Shown here in pieces: positions 22,180-33,270 of a stretch of DNA of 64,000 nt. The DNA comes from Lepidonotus clava (Eukaryota > Annelida > Polychaeta > Phyllodocida > Polynoidae). Position 1 is the first letter of the stretch; every line of letters starts with the position of its first letter. Under the pieces are notes generated by a model. That model was given only the letters and a program-made list of their open reading frames with translations. It was not told the origin of the DNA and did not search any database. The stretch is taken from assembly GCA_936440205.1 (NCBI GenBank), contig OW387140.1:27401659-27465658 (forward strand), written 5' to 3'. Made by a program: the position numbers and the translations under genes.

Positions 22180-22520
22180 TCATGATAAATAGACCACAGA
22201 CAATTGCGTGTGACGATAGGGCGGTGGGGAGCTGCGGAGGAATGTGAAAGGGGTCGTTATAATACTTTACGCGCGCGTCAAATGCCGCGCGGCAAACAAC
22301 GCGCAACAGCAGTCGGCACGCGGCATCCTTCCGCTCCGCGCGCCACCCCCGATCCCGTACATGGGCCCAAATTAATCAGAAGCCTTGACCCGGCGAGTTA
22401 GCAGGTCGTATTGATCACGGCTAGATGAGGCTAGGTCACAGGGATGCTGCCGCTAGTACTACTACTGGCTCTCTTTCCCATAACCCTCCCGGCAAATCAA
22501 GGGTTGCGGCCTTACTTGCT
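22180..22520. promoter_or_regulatory. CpG-rich island, candidate regulatory module
   Basis: Very CpG-dense between 22270 and 22350 (ACGCGCGCGTC, GCCGCGCGGC, CAACGCGC). Also AGGAATGTGA (TEAD-like) at about 22239 and AAATTAATCAG (homeodomain-like). The 65-codon frame is Arg-rich and probably chance. Confidence 0.3.
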
Positions 22521-24775
22521 AGCTTTGCATAGAAGGGAAAAGGGGGTTAGGTTAGGGTGTCCAGTGGGAACCTGAGTCCAGAAACCCCTTTAAGATAAGA
22601 ATTATAATTAATGTTTGCCTTGACGCATAAATACAGTTGATCCTCTCCCTCCAACAAACTCCCGTTATCTTGAAAAAGATAAAACGTTTTGAAAATGTCT
22701 GTACGTATGGCAATAGAACTATACGGAAACCCCGTGTAAACCCAGTGAGCACTGAGATGGTTGAATAGTGTAAACAAGCCTTACATCCTTTGTATTCAGC
22801 CAGGTGCCGGCTGCATCCCTTTAATGGCCAACTCAGCCGACGGGTCAGACAGGGGGGTCGTAAATGACCAGATGAGCGTGTAGGGAGAGAAAACGATGGT
22901 CACTTGTCACCAGTGGGTCAAGTAAGAAGGTGGAGAGGTGACAGCGTATCGTCAGGCAAAGGATCGTCTTTACAGCCATACGTATTCCCGCGCCTTAACC
23001 TGACCAACTGTGTCTTACGCGTTTTGGCAACGCTTTGTACAGAATAGGACCATATAGGACATGTACTATTCCAAAGCGACTGCATTGTTATATAGCCAGG
23101 TTATCAGAGGTAAACACAACTAATATGCCAATGTCAAAAGTGAAAAACGTTTCCAATATGTATATCAGATGATATTAATGTTATCTATCAAGTCAGAGAT
23201 GACATTGAGATGACATTGGCAGAGATACAGTTGGATGCCTCACAAATACACCAGATTGTCTACACCGTTGCCTCCTCCTTGTTATAACGATAGATTTCAA
23301 TCTAGGCACAACTGGTTATATACTGTAAAAACTATTTACAATTTAATAAGACCTGTTGCAGGTTATCACAACAGTGAAGCCTTTCCGCGATTGGCCACAA
23401 GTATCTCATTCAGACGTGTGATTTATCCGAAGTGGCAGACAGATACAAAAATTAGATGACACGAAATGACATCGCAATTTGAGCAAAAAGTTATTTCGGT
23501 TAATTATTCACATTTCACTATAGTTGCTGAAAGTGACGTTAATGCGCAAATTTGACTTCATCTTTATCTAAACTATCATATAAAACTCAACTCAAAGCAG
23601 GGGAGCAGCTACAATAGTATGTTTTTCAACAAAGGCGTTGTTGTAAGGAGTCCTTTCAGGGAGAAAGTGATTAAAGTTTGAGTGAAATTCCCATTTTTCC
23701 AACTTAGTTGTCATGCGACGGGCCATGGAATATCTTAAAAGCTAGCCATTGCTGGCTATAGACCTAGGTAGCTAAGTTAAGAAGAACGGGGAAAAGTTCA
23801 CTCAAACGGAATTCAACTACAAACGTGCAGACGCAGGAAGTGAGCGCGCAAAGTAAATTCTATAGAAAATGACCCTTTAAAAACAGCAGTAGAGCATCAG
23901 CAAACCGATACATGACACCTGATAGCAAAATAGGATTTAACTGGAACCAAACGAGTTGTGCTGAAGTAAAGTGAAACTAGCTTTCAGTTCCGGTGCTCAG
24001 CCGATGCATAATGTAAAAGAAGAAAAATAATTGATTCAGTTTAATCTTTTCTGACATTTTAGATGGACAGTAAAGCTGTTTGGAATCCTTGATGAACGAG
24101 GTAAACTGGCAGAACTGCTAAAAGAAGTCTGCGCCGTGAACTACACAATAACAGACGGAGGAGCCTTTATTTCACTTAATCCTTTTAGCCCTTTGCTGAG
24201 AATAGGAGCATTGGGATGTAGACTAACAGAGGGTTTGGAAAGGGAGGAAGTATTTCAATGAAAGTATAGTTTATAGAATTCTGTTTGTAGATCATGAAGA
24301 CTAAGAGATGTCAGTTCCTCCTAAATGCCATTCCCCTGTTAAATTAAGCCTAGATAGAAACTATCCTTAAAGCAATTGGTTAATACACGCATGTATGGAT
24401 GCATGTTTAAATGTCTTCACTGGATGGCCCGTCACAAGCGCTATCGATTATTCATAATTATATTTCTCCTATTATTCATCTTTAACAAAGTTTCGAAATG
24501 CATCACCAACAAAAACTAATTGGTAATCGGATGTTCACCACGACCTAAAACTATAGTTGATATAATATTATTCAGCAAGTTAACATGGGATAAAATGGCT
24601 TAGGAGAAAGTGGCAAGTGACATGGACATGGGCATTTCTCAAAAATCGGCATGGTTTATAAGGCGCTTTACCAGCTACAGAGACATGAGCACAGCTTCAC
24701 TCATAAACTCATTCTTAGCTATAGCTTCTGGGTGGCTTCGAGCAGATCGAGCAGTTATTCATGATAAGGGAGAGC
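22521..24775. other. Largely A+T-rich tract
   Basis: A mixed patch at 22795-22990 contains several GGTCA-type half sites and CACTTGTCACC, possibly a weak regulatory element. The remainder shows no gene, RNA or repeat that I recognise. Confidence 0.35.
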
Positions 24776-24779
24776 TCTC

Positions 24780-25115
24780 ACGCATACCTCCCCCTCTCTG
24801 ATAAGGCCAGATAAAGCTAAGCTTTGATATCACTGGCGATCGCCAACAGAGGGGGCGGCGAGCGCACAATGTTAAGCACCGATGACAGGACCGATAGCGG
24901 AGGGCAAATGTAGTGGTGACGTCACCCCCGTCAGGTAGGTCCTTAACGTGTGACCTCGGCCCTGATAAGACAAGCTGCACGTTAACTGGTAGGGTGATAA
25001 GCTCTGATCTATTGCCACTCTTTGCTCGGGCTTCAGTGTTGAACTGCCTGCCCTGTTTATCTTAACATGGTTCTCTCTGTTAGGGACCGCGCTTTGATCT
25101 ATGTCGGAAACCTTA
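24780..25115. promoter_or_regulatory. Candidate enhancer with clustered GATA sites, a CRE and a CTCF-like site
   Basis: GATA-type cores occur at CTGATAAGG (24798-24806), AGATAAAG (about 24809), CTGATAAGA (24962-24970) and TGATAAGC (24995-25002). A perfect TGACGTCA CRE lies at 24917-24924, AGCTTTGAT (TCF/LEF-like) at about 24819, and GCCAACAGAGGGGGCGG (24842-24858) is a CTCF-like match on the plus strand. The combination in about 220 bases is denser than the surroundings. Frames here are short and unrecognised. Confidence 0.4.
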
Positions 25116-25310
25116 CAGGTCTGGGAAAGCCCTGTCCCTGTATCTTGTTACAACAAGTAATGTCTATGGCCCAGTCTAAAACTGAATAATTTCAAGTCTG
25201 GCATCTTTATCGGTTCCATTATTTTGCTCTATATCAGTGAATAGTTTTAGAGTGGAACCTTTCAAACCCCACGTCGTCAGATCTTGGGCTGATTGAGAAA
25301 AATGTACATG

Positions 25311-25576
25311 TATAACAGGCCCGTAGCCAGGTTCTGCTGTGGGTGGGGGTGGGGGGTGTGGGGGGGGGGGTGAGTGAGGATCCTTGAGTGGAAGTTTTGT
25401 CAATAATTTCCATAGTTTTAACCTAAAAAAGGGGTCGCGAGGTTCACCTAGTGGAACTTTGGAATATTTTCTTGGAGTTTTACATAGATTTTTTTAAGGA
25501 AAGGTGGAACTTTTTGAAAAACTTTCTCTGTGGGAGGGTGGGGCACCCCCCGCCCCCTAGTTACGGGCCTGTTATA
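25311..25576 (+). mobile_element. MITE-like element, family A, copy 2 (266 bp including TATA flanks)
   Basis: Left end TATAACAGGCCCGTAGCCAGG, right-end complement TATAACAGGCCCGTAACTAGG: 19 of 21 bases agree. The TATA (or TA) at each side is probably the target duplication. The interior is G/T-rich, then A+T-rich, and non-coding. A degraded copy lies at 4908-5153. The length, inverted ends and lack of a gene fit a non-autonomous DNA transposon; I do not assign the superfamily. Confidence 0.75.
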
Positions 25577-27375
25577 ACGTTCTTTGATCTATAGACGTTG
25601 TGCAGATGAATTCACAACTTCCAAAATTGATCTGAAGACGTCACCACTTTAAAGGTATGATTTTTCACAATTCTAAAATATCCCGAATATTTAGTTCTGC
25701 TTAATTTATCGTATTTGATTACGCTCAGTCAGAACAGGCAACTTTTATTATTCAGAATTCATAAATAATATTTCATATTAATCTACTAGCCAAGTGGATA
25801 TGATGATCACGTGGTGACCACCAAAATGTAATCGATACAAAATAGCACGGTACAACAATAACTGAATTAAACAATATCGCGTTTTGGCTCCATTGTACCT
25901 TTTTAATTGTGTTTCTAATAATTAGGTGTCAATTTTTCGATAACTGATAGACTTCAGTCTAGACAGAAAGAATAAGCAGATGTTACACAAATGTTTCCCT
26001 TCCAGCGATTTCTCTGAAAGAATAATTTTTATTGAAGCTTCACATAAAATATATAATATGTTCTTCCAGTCGCAAGGTGATACACATTGACCTGCCGTTT
26101 TTGATAAACTAATGGACTGCCCATACAGAACCGACGCTAAATGCTATTCAAGACGGTGGTGTTAAGACGAATGTTTGGTCTAGAATAACTCAAATTCTCC
26201 ACTGTACTCAACTGCGGTTATTCCAAGATAGAACTACTGGATTGTAAAGTACAGCTTTTTTCCATATGCCGTTTATATAGGAAAAACATGTGATGTGATA
26301 GAAAGAGGATATCTATCAGGTATACAAGACAATGGGAAGGGAAACAGCTCTACATGCAATGGACTCATAGATGTAGCCAGAAATAGTGGCAGACGATGTC
26401 GTTCTGGGCCAGCTAGAATGGACTATCTTTGTGGAGAGAAAACACGTCGTAAGTCCCATAATACTATGCCCGATTCTTATCCTGCCCCAGAATGCAATTC
26501 GTGACATGGAATGTGTCCCAGAATGCAGCGCATGAAAAAGAAGTTGTGTTGTGCAAACTGTGCCCTATTGCACAGAGACGTCCGCTAGCTAACTACCACC
26601 CTGAGCTGAGCACAACGAAATAAATTAAAGAATCCATTTTCAAGGTTTTTAGGGATTTTCCTTATCAGACTTTAAAGATTAATTAAGACATCTTTATCAA
26701 CTTTCACTTTTTGTCAACCCGATTTTAGTGGAAATTTAGTGGGAAAACGAGAAAAGACATGGTGATGACTTTAGGCTGTCACCGGAAATATAATTTGGAA
26801 AAAAGTATGTAAATCCAGTGAAAACTTGTTCAATATCTTATTTTGTTTGATTTGACATGGTGTTTGGCTAAGTTATAACTTTATTTTTTCGAATACTGAT
26901 TGAAAAAAAGACAATTTTCAGATGTTTTAGACTTTAAGCCTGGGTCCCTCAACGGTACACATTATAGGACCTTTCTCGTTTATTGTAGGGATGAGTGAAA
27001 CGTAGCAAACCCTTTCATAGCTCCCATATTTTTACAGGTCAATTGATTAATTTTGAATTCTTTTACTTTTTCATGTAGAGACAACTGGCTGTGTTTGACA
27101 AAGTAGCCTCTCACATTATCATTATTTGTCTGAGGAGGGTCATCGAATGCATATGTTGTATACAACAGCATTACAAGAATATTTTACTGTTTCATGTCAA
27201 ACAGCTTCCTTTCCTTGATCACCTTAGACACTATTAATGAAAGTGCGATAACAGCACTTAGTTTCACTCTTTGTGTCTTCATATCAATATCATAGGGTGA
27301 CTGAATAAAAGGCAAAAGAGTCCATGGGTAAAACATGATGATAATGATTAACTTGAAAGCAGTAGAGATTAGTTA
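25577..27375. other. A+T-rich tract
   Basis: Two short overlapping frames at 26295-26507 on opposite strands have no recognisable content. No repeat or RNA gene was identified. Confidence 0.35.
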
Positions 27376-27545
27376 ATCCCCTTTTACTTGACGCTGACTG
27401 ACCCCAGCGGGTCAACTCTGCCGGTGCTCCATAATCTTTATGTTCTGGTCTCCAGACCCGACTTTCCATTCATCATCTCATGTCAGGTCCATAAATGGCT
27501 TCGTTATCAGAGAAGCCACGTGTAAATCGATCATTTATATTTTGA
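27376..27545. promoter_or_regulatory. Small island with Hox-like CCATAA sites
   Basis: TCCATAATCTTTATG, TCCATAAATGG and CCCAGCGGGTCA lie within 110 bases, and CTTCGTTATCAGAGAAG (GATA-like) follows. Weak enhancer candidate. Confidence 0.2.
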
Positions 27546-27846
27546 CATCGTTTTTTAAGAACCCCGTAGTGGGGTGGCTTACATTTTACGACTAGTGATG
27601 AATGGCTCTAAGATATGGGCAATTATGCCTTATTTCCATGTCGGTGCTTTCAAATAACACCTGTTTTGCATAGAATTATTGCATCTCTTATGTTTTGCGC
27701 ACTAAAAAACCCTAAATAACCCCTTAATATCTAAGGTAATAAAGTGACAGAAGACTTCTTGATGATTATTTTATGGATATAGGTCAGTGGTGCAAGGATT
27801 CAGAACAACAGATGCACCAAAGATGCAAGAACGATTCCTTTCATTT

Positions 27847-28190
27847 CCAGGCAAGCATGTGACGTTTTTATGATGTTTTAGCAAATGTTCTGATTAATTG
27901 TAATTTGGTTCTTGTTACTGTATTTTGATGGCATCCAAAAACGTCTTTAGAACCTAACATTGTGACATTGCACTGTAATGTTATTATGACATTATTCCCA
28001 AGTTTTGTAACATTCTTTATTAGGAAGGTCTAAACTTCACTAAATGTAATGTTATCACAACACTTTTTTTTAGTAAGTCTCAACCTAACCTAAAATAATG
28101 TAACTGTTATGTGATAATCAACAAGTAACAGACTGAACAAAAAAGTGTGGTCACAGACATCTTGTTACGTTGCTGCTTGCCTGCATGGGT
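27847..28190. mobile_element. MITE-like element, family B, copy 2 (about 344 bp, inverted)
   Basis: Left end CCAGGCAAGCATGTGACG matches the complement of the right end of copy 1 (20173-20535). The right end GTTACGTTGCTGCTTGCCTGCATGGG is the partner terminus. The interior repeats ACATT/AATGTTAT units. More eroded than copy 1 at its tips, with no clear target duplication. Confidence 0.6.
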
Positions 28191-29879
28191 TCGTAGGCAG
28201 CCAAATTTGTGTCATTTATATAGGTCGCCCAAGATTAAGCCTACTGGCCGATAATCTCATTGAGGAGCTGAGTAGAGTTAATCTTATAGGTCTTGGTCTC
28301 AGACTACCTGTAAGTTAGATTAATGACTATTAATTTTAATAGGGGATTAGACTCAGCTTAACTGGACAACTGGCCAATGTAGAAGGCAACAAATATGAAT
28401 AGGAGGTGGTTATTGGCTCTCTTGATTGGATTCGGGAAATCCATGACATCCTCAATTTTATATACATCATTGCTACAACTCGAAACTCTGGGGCAATTCC
28501 CGCATTCTTGCAACGACCTATGGAGGCCTTTGCTGCAAGAATGTATCATATTTGGCCTGATGATATACCCCACAATCAAACTAGGAATGGAGAGTGAATG
28601 GAGTGAAATCAACAGTATTTATAGATGTAAATAATCATAACAACAGTATTGATAGATGTAAATAGTCTTTGCACATACACTTTGTTTCTGTCATCTCAAT
28701 TTTGCTTTATTTTCTGACTATACGAATACATGAATTCATGAACTACAATTACAAGGTAATGGAGTCAAGCATTAAGTTAAGTTGCAATAGGCCTATGGAA
28801 TGTAGTGAATAAAACGGCGAGGCGCCATCCAGTTCTAAAACTTCCTCGACTATTGTAACACTCTGCAGTAATAGCACGGTCCTCATGTTCCAGATGGGCT
28901 AGCTAAATGTCGTCTGCTTGAAGTCTGTAAGCCCAGTCAGCTGCGTCTCTCAATGTGCCAATCGGATTAGTAGTAGTTCTTTATTCGTCTTCAGGCAGTC
29001 CCGTTTAGGATGAATACTTTATTTTGTAAATCCGTTCCCTCCTTACAAGAAAATAATAGCTTTCAGGATTTCCTACCGCAGATGGTAAAGGGATGCATTT
29101 ACTCATGTTAGAGGGGCTTAATGTCTTGTTTTACCATGTCTGGAGACGACCTGTCTCTTGGTATTCAATCATCAAAACATATTCTGAAAGTCTCAAATTC
29201 TGCATTCAGTTGTTCCTTTGAAAATACTGTAACATTTATGAATAATATTGCATCTTTCGACACTTGAAATCTAGGCCTAAATCTATAGACATTGGAACGA
29301 GCTACTCGATTATATAGGCCAACATTAAATAAACAAGCTAATGTTATACTACATTTTTGTCTGAACGTTAAACTGAATGACATGATTAAGGTAACAGACG
29401 ATTTTGAAAGCTTAAGGAATAGTTAAACTTTATTGAAGTACGAATTAAATAATTATGTATGAAGGAACATGCCTCACTGATCACATAGAATTCATAATCA
29501 CATCATGAAATATTAATTGATTATATAGCTACTTATGATTCTCGATGCCAATAGGCCTACCACGTGAAATGTCAAATTTACTAGAGAATAATGAACGCTA
29601 AACCATGTTCACTTTTGTATTTTGTGTCACTCTCATACATCTCTTTGTCTAAGAAGGCTATAATGAATTGGTTTCTGGAACTGAAAATATGTTATCGCCA
29701 GAGATATCTCTTTTTATTTACCTAACCGACCTTTACCTCAGTATACCCCTTACATTGCTATCGATTCCTTTTTACAGATCCATTTCTCAGGATTAAAAAC
29801 TGTATATCTATTCTGGCAAATCATAGACCATTTCAGGTTGTCTCAGACAAAGAACAGGAAATCAATATGAAACAAATGG
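28191..29879. other. A+T-rich tract
   Basis: Two overlapping frames at 28358-28634 on opposite strands share the same DNA and show no domain. A diverged duplication (ACAGTATTTATAGATGTAAA / ACAGTATTGATAGATGTAAA) lies at about 28612-28663. Three TAGGCCTA palindromes occur near 28788, 29273 and 29551. Confidence 0.4.
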
Positions 29880-30265
29880 GGCTTGGACGATAAGCCTTTA
29901 TCCCATTTCATCGAGCCACACTTTGGGCTGCAATTCATTTCAGCACAGCTCCAGCTCCCCAGAAGATGTCAGTCGATGCCTTGAAAACTTTGCGTGCGAC
30001 GCAAACTCGCTCATATTCCGGTTGAGGAAGGTCAATCGACCCGGGTGGCTTTATCACGTCAACTTTCTATGGATTAGGCAGCAAATAGTAGAAATATTCC
30101 ATAAAACTCTCAGCGGACTCGCAGCTTTCCTTGCAGACGACATTTCAACCCATAGCGCGGAGAGAGGGAGTGCCGTGTCACTGTCACCCGTGGCTCTGAC
30201 CTTGACCCCCGCTCCAACTGACCTTCTTCTCCGTGCGCACACACTCTGACCATTTCCGGTGGTGA
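29880..30265. promoter_or_regulatory. GC-richer island with GATA, Otx, Hox and DR1-like motifs
   Basis: GATAAGCCTTTATC (29889-29902, inverted GATA pair), GGATTAGG (30071-30078, Otx/bicoid-type), TTCCATAAAAC (about 30098, posterior-Hox-like) and TGACCTTGACCCC (30197-30209; its complement is a DR1 or ERR-type nuclear-receptor element). A 108-codon plus frame spans the island but reads as random sequence. Good enhancer candidate by motif variety. Confidence 0.35.
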
Positions 30266-30636
30266 TGGGACTTCTGAGGGGAATGTGGATTAACCTCTAG
30301 GGTTAATTCACTTATAATCCGACCCACTTCGCCTCGCCTATTGACAACTGAGGCTTTCAGCAACAAATGAAATCCTCTCCGGTTCTCTTTTCCTCAGGCC
30401 CAGTAAAAAACGACTGATAAAGTGATGGAACCCCAAACGGCTCTGACATCACTATTTCTATATAGAATATCCTGCACAAAAGCAACGTGTTGCTGGCCTA
30501 ATCCAGTTATTGGGCTTTGCTAACATAGCAACACAACAGGTTTTAACGGTCAGTCCATCCTTCCTGCCCTGTCGCTTCAAATTTACGCTCCCCTATCTAG
30601 TTAAATATAGCAAATATAAATCCATCTCCCTTTAAA

Positions 30637-31320
30637 CAGGTTGGGGATACTACTGAAAAACGGGACGTCCTGAAAAAACGGGACGTCCTGAAATAACAGG
30701 CAATTATGAAAAAGTATAATATCTAATTATCTTAGATGAAATTATACATAAATAATACACAAGACAGACATGAAATAATACTTCTACATATGCAAACTGC
30801 AAAAATTATGAAATTCTGCATTTAACATGAATTTAATAACACTTTCCATTTTGACAAATACATAAATAAGAATTTCATAATTAATATTTTTACATACATA
30901 AAAATGCTCAGAAAATGAGGAGTTTGCTAAATTCAAAAAATATATGTAATGAAAGTACACATCTTTTCCATCAAAATGGTCATTGCATTTTCACATTCTA
31001 TCGTTGCATTTTCTTTTTATTGATTTTTATTTTTTAAAAGTTACAAAAATCATACCAAGAAAACAGCCCGTCCTGAAATAACGGGATGGTTCTGTGAGCC
31101 GTTTTACAGGACGTCCCGTTTTTTCAGGTAAACTTTTAAAACCCATTAAAACCATTATTGTAAAGCTGGAATTCGATTTTAATTTAACCAAATGATCAAT
31201 TGTCATATAGAGTCAAATTTCAAAATTAGAAAAAGGAAAATGGAATGTTCTAAAATGATTTAAAGGGGGACGTCCTGAAAAAACGGGACGTCCCGTTTTT
31301 CCAGTCGTAGCCCCAACCTG
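30637..31320. mobile_element. Non-autonomous DNA transposon with 36-bp inverted ends (684 bp)
   Basis: Left end CAGGTTGGGGATACTACTG, right-end complement CAGGTTGGGGCTACGACTG. The match continues through AAAACGGGACGTCC. Both sides are bordered by TTAAA (30632-30636 and 31321-31325), a 5-bp target duplication, or TTAA plus one base. Subterminal and internal copies of CGGGACGTCCTG with A-runs occur at 30661-30700, 31068-31130 and 31266-31300 in both orientations; the rest is A+T-rich and non-coding. The superfamily is unclear. Preserved ends suggest a fairly recent insertion. Confidence 0.8.
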
Positions 31321-31810
31321 TTAAAGGATGCTAAGCTCAGTGTCTTTGGATTTTATATTATTTTCCGCAATCGGTGAAATTTGACTTGCAGTTAAGCTAA
31401 ATCGAACCTTGAGGCCGTGATTGTTTCTGATCACTTGTGAAAATTGGAAGCAAACCTCCTGATGTTTCGAAAAACTTTTATGAGATCGTCTCTTTCAATT
31501 TCATGATGTTTTCACATAGCTATGAAATGTCTTTAGTTTCAACTAGTAGGTGACATGCTTTTATCTCATTGAGGTTACCATTATAAATGAGCAACCAGCA
31601 TCTTATTTGTTTAAAAATTAATTATGAAGATTTTCATAAAAAACCAGCATCTTATTTCACCAATATTTATTAGTCTTAAGAGGGAACATCAAGTCGCCAA
31701 TAAAGGACTTCGAAAAATGTTCCCAATAGTAGACATATGTATATATTCATGTTACACGGTGGTCGGGGACCCAATAAAGTATTCACTTGCGGGTTTAAAC
31801 GTCGGCACCT

Positions 31811-31828
31811 AGCGCCCCCTGGTCGTCA
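31811..31828 (-). promoter_or_regulatory. CTCF-like site
   Basis: AGCGCCCCCTGGTCGTC matches the reversed bilaterian CTCF core (RCGCCCCCTGGTGG) with one mismatch. Confidence 0.4.
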
Positions 31829-32269
31829 TTATTTTGCAAAGATGTCGACTACAAGCGCAGAGGGACCGCTTCTGGATATGTCATGTCATGCTGCCCTCGG
31901 GGTGTCTGAGAATATCTGACAACATGAAAGGGTTAAACCAATACTTCATCAATAATACATTATAACCTACTTAGCAAGTTCAATTCTATCAAAGGGTTAC
32001 ATTAATTTCTGATCTTAATGGCCGGCTACACCACATGACTAAACTCAACTTAGCTCAATTCTACAGTGAAGCAGGCCCTCTGTTGTGAAAATCCTACTTC
32101 CACTGATCTCTTATATGTCTCATAATAGTTGGTTGCCAATGGTATCCTAAATTGTCTATTAGCTTCTTCACATTGCGAACATGACCTTCCAGAATTTAAC
32201 CAGTTATACCACTACACTTATATACAGAGACACCCCTACGTCGTTAATCCCAAATCCCCCCCTCCCAAC

Positions 32270-32420
32270 CAGACACACCCTAGTCTGCGCCTGGAGGTAA
32301 GACATGTTACCTGCCCCTGCCTCACCCGCCTCCTGCCCTCCACGGTGGGAAGACAAAGCGCGCCAACCCGCTCCTCACAGAGGTAATCCCTCCCCGGAGA
32401 TTAGTGACGCCAGGAGGGGG
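32270..32420. promoter_or_regulatory. GC-rich island
   Basis: C-rich on the plus strand (CCCCTGCCTCACCCGCCTCC), followed by GACAAAGCGCGCC. Short frames on both strands are chance. Possible regulatory DNA. Confidence 0.2.
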
Positions 32421-32979
32421 TTTATCTCGGCACACAGGAGGAGGCTGTTGAAGGGAAGGTAGGCAGTTGGGGAATCTCCCCTGAATGTCAACTGAATAGC
32501 ACAGAATGTACAAAGGGAGCTGACAGGCATAATCTATATAGAATTAGCAAAGTCAAAAATACGATGGCTAGATATCTACTTGGTATTAGGAGGGGAAGTA
32601 TTGGAAAATAAATAGTTCCATTACATTGAGAGGAAAGAATGGATGGATTGAAATGTTTAAGAAAGAATCGTTATACCTTTCTCACTTTTAAGTTTCTATT
32701 CCAGAAGCGACTTTTGCTGCCGATTTTGAAAATCGGTTGGCGAAATAATAGTGAAGAATAAACATATTCTTTATATTTATCATTATAATTATTAAGAAGG
32801 TCATACAATTCCATTTTAAAATGATAGAGGCTTATAGAATTTATGGTTCTATGCACTATTTTCGGAAAAATTAAACAAATACAAAATCGTCCTGTGGAAT
32901 ACAGCCTATAGTAATCCTGGAGCTGGATAAGCCTTTTCTACTATTACCATTACCCTCAAGTTCTATGGGTAAAACTGCT

Positions 32980-33270
32980 ACAGACAGGAGGACGGCCCGA
33001 CCCACCCCTTTCAATGAATGATGCCACTGGTCCCCTCCCACCTGTCCACCAGAGGCCACTACCGCCGGGCCTGAGCCAATATTTATCTGGTATAACAGTG
33101 CGTAAAGGCCGTCTTTTAAACAGGTGTGGATGGGCCTGAATAAGTGATGAGACGGGGACACGTTATGTCAGCGCCCAGCCCCGGCCTCCTTGACAAAGCC
33201 CGGCCTGCCTCCTCCATTCACCGGGCTGGGGCGTCTCTACCACTCCGACTGGGGCTCTAGTGCAGGAGCT
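32980..33270. promoter_or_regulatory. GC-rich island with CTCF-like and E-box motifs
   Basis: CCACCAGAGGCCACTAC (33046-33062) is a CTCF-like match with one mismatch in the core. CCCACCTGTCC and AAACAGGTGTGG are E-boxes in opposite orientation. CCCGGCCTCC, CCCGGCCTGCC and ACCGGGCTGGGGC form a repeated C/G block at 33180-33230. A 96-codon minus frame overlaps the left part and is unrecognised. Confidence 0.35.

Noticed and set aside
29923-30249. 108-codon plus frame considered as an exon
   Set aside because: No domain, a minus frame open over the same bases and a motif-rich composition more like an enhancer.
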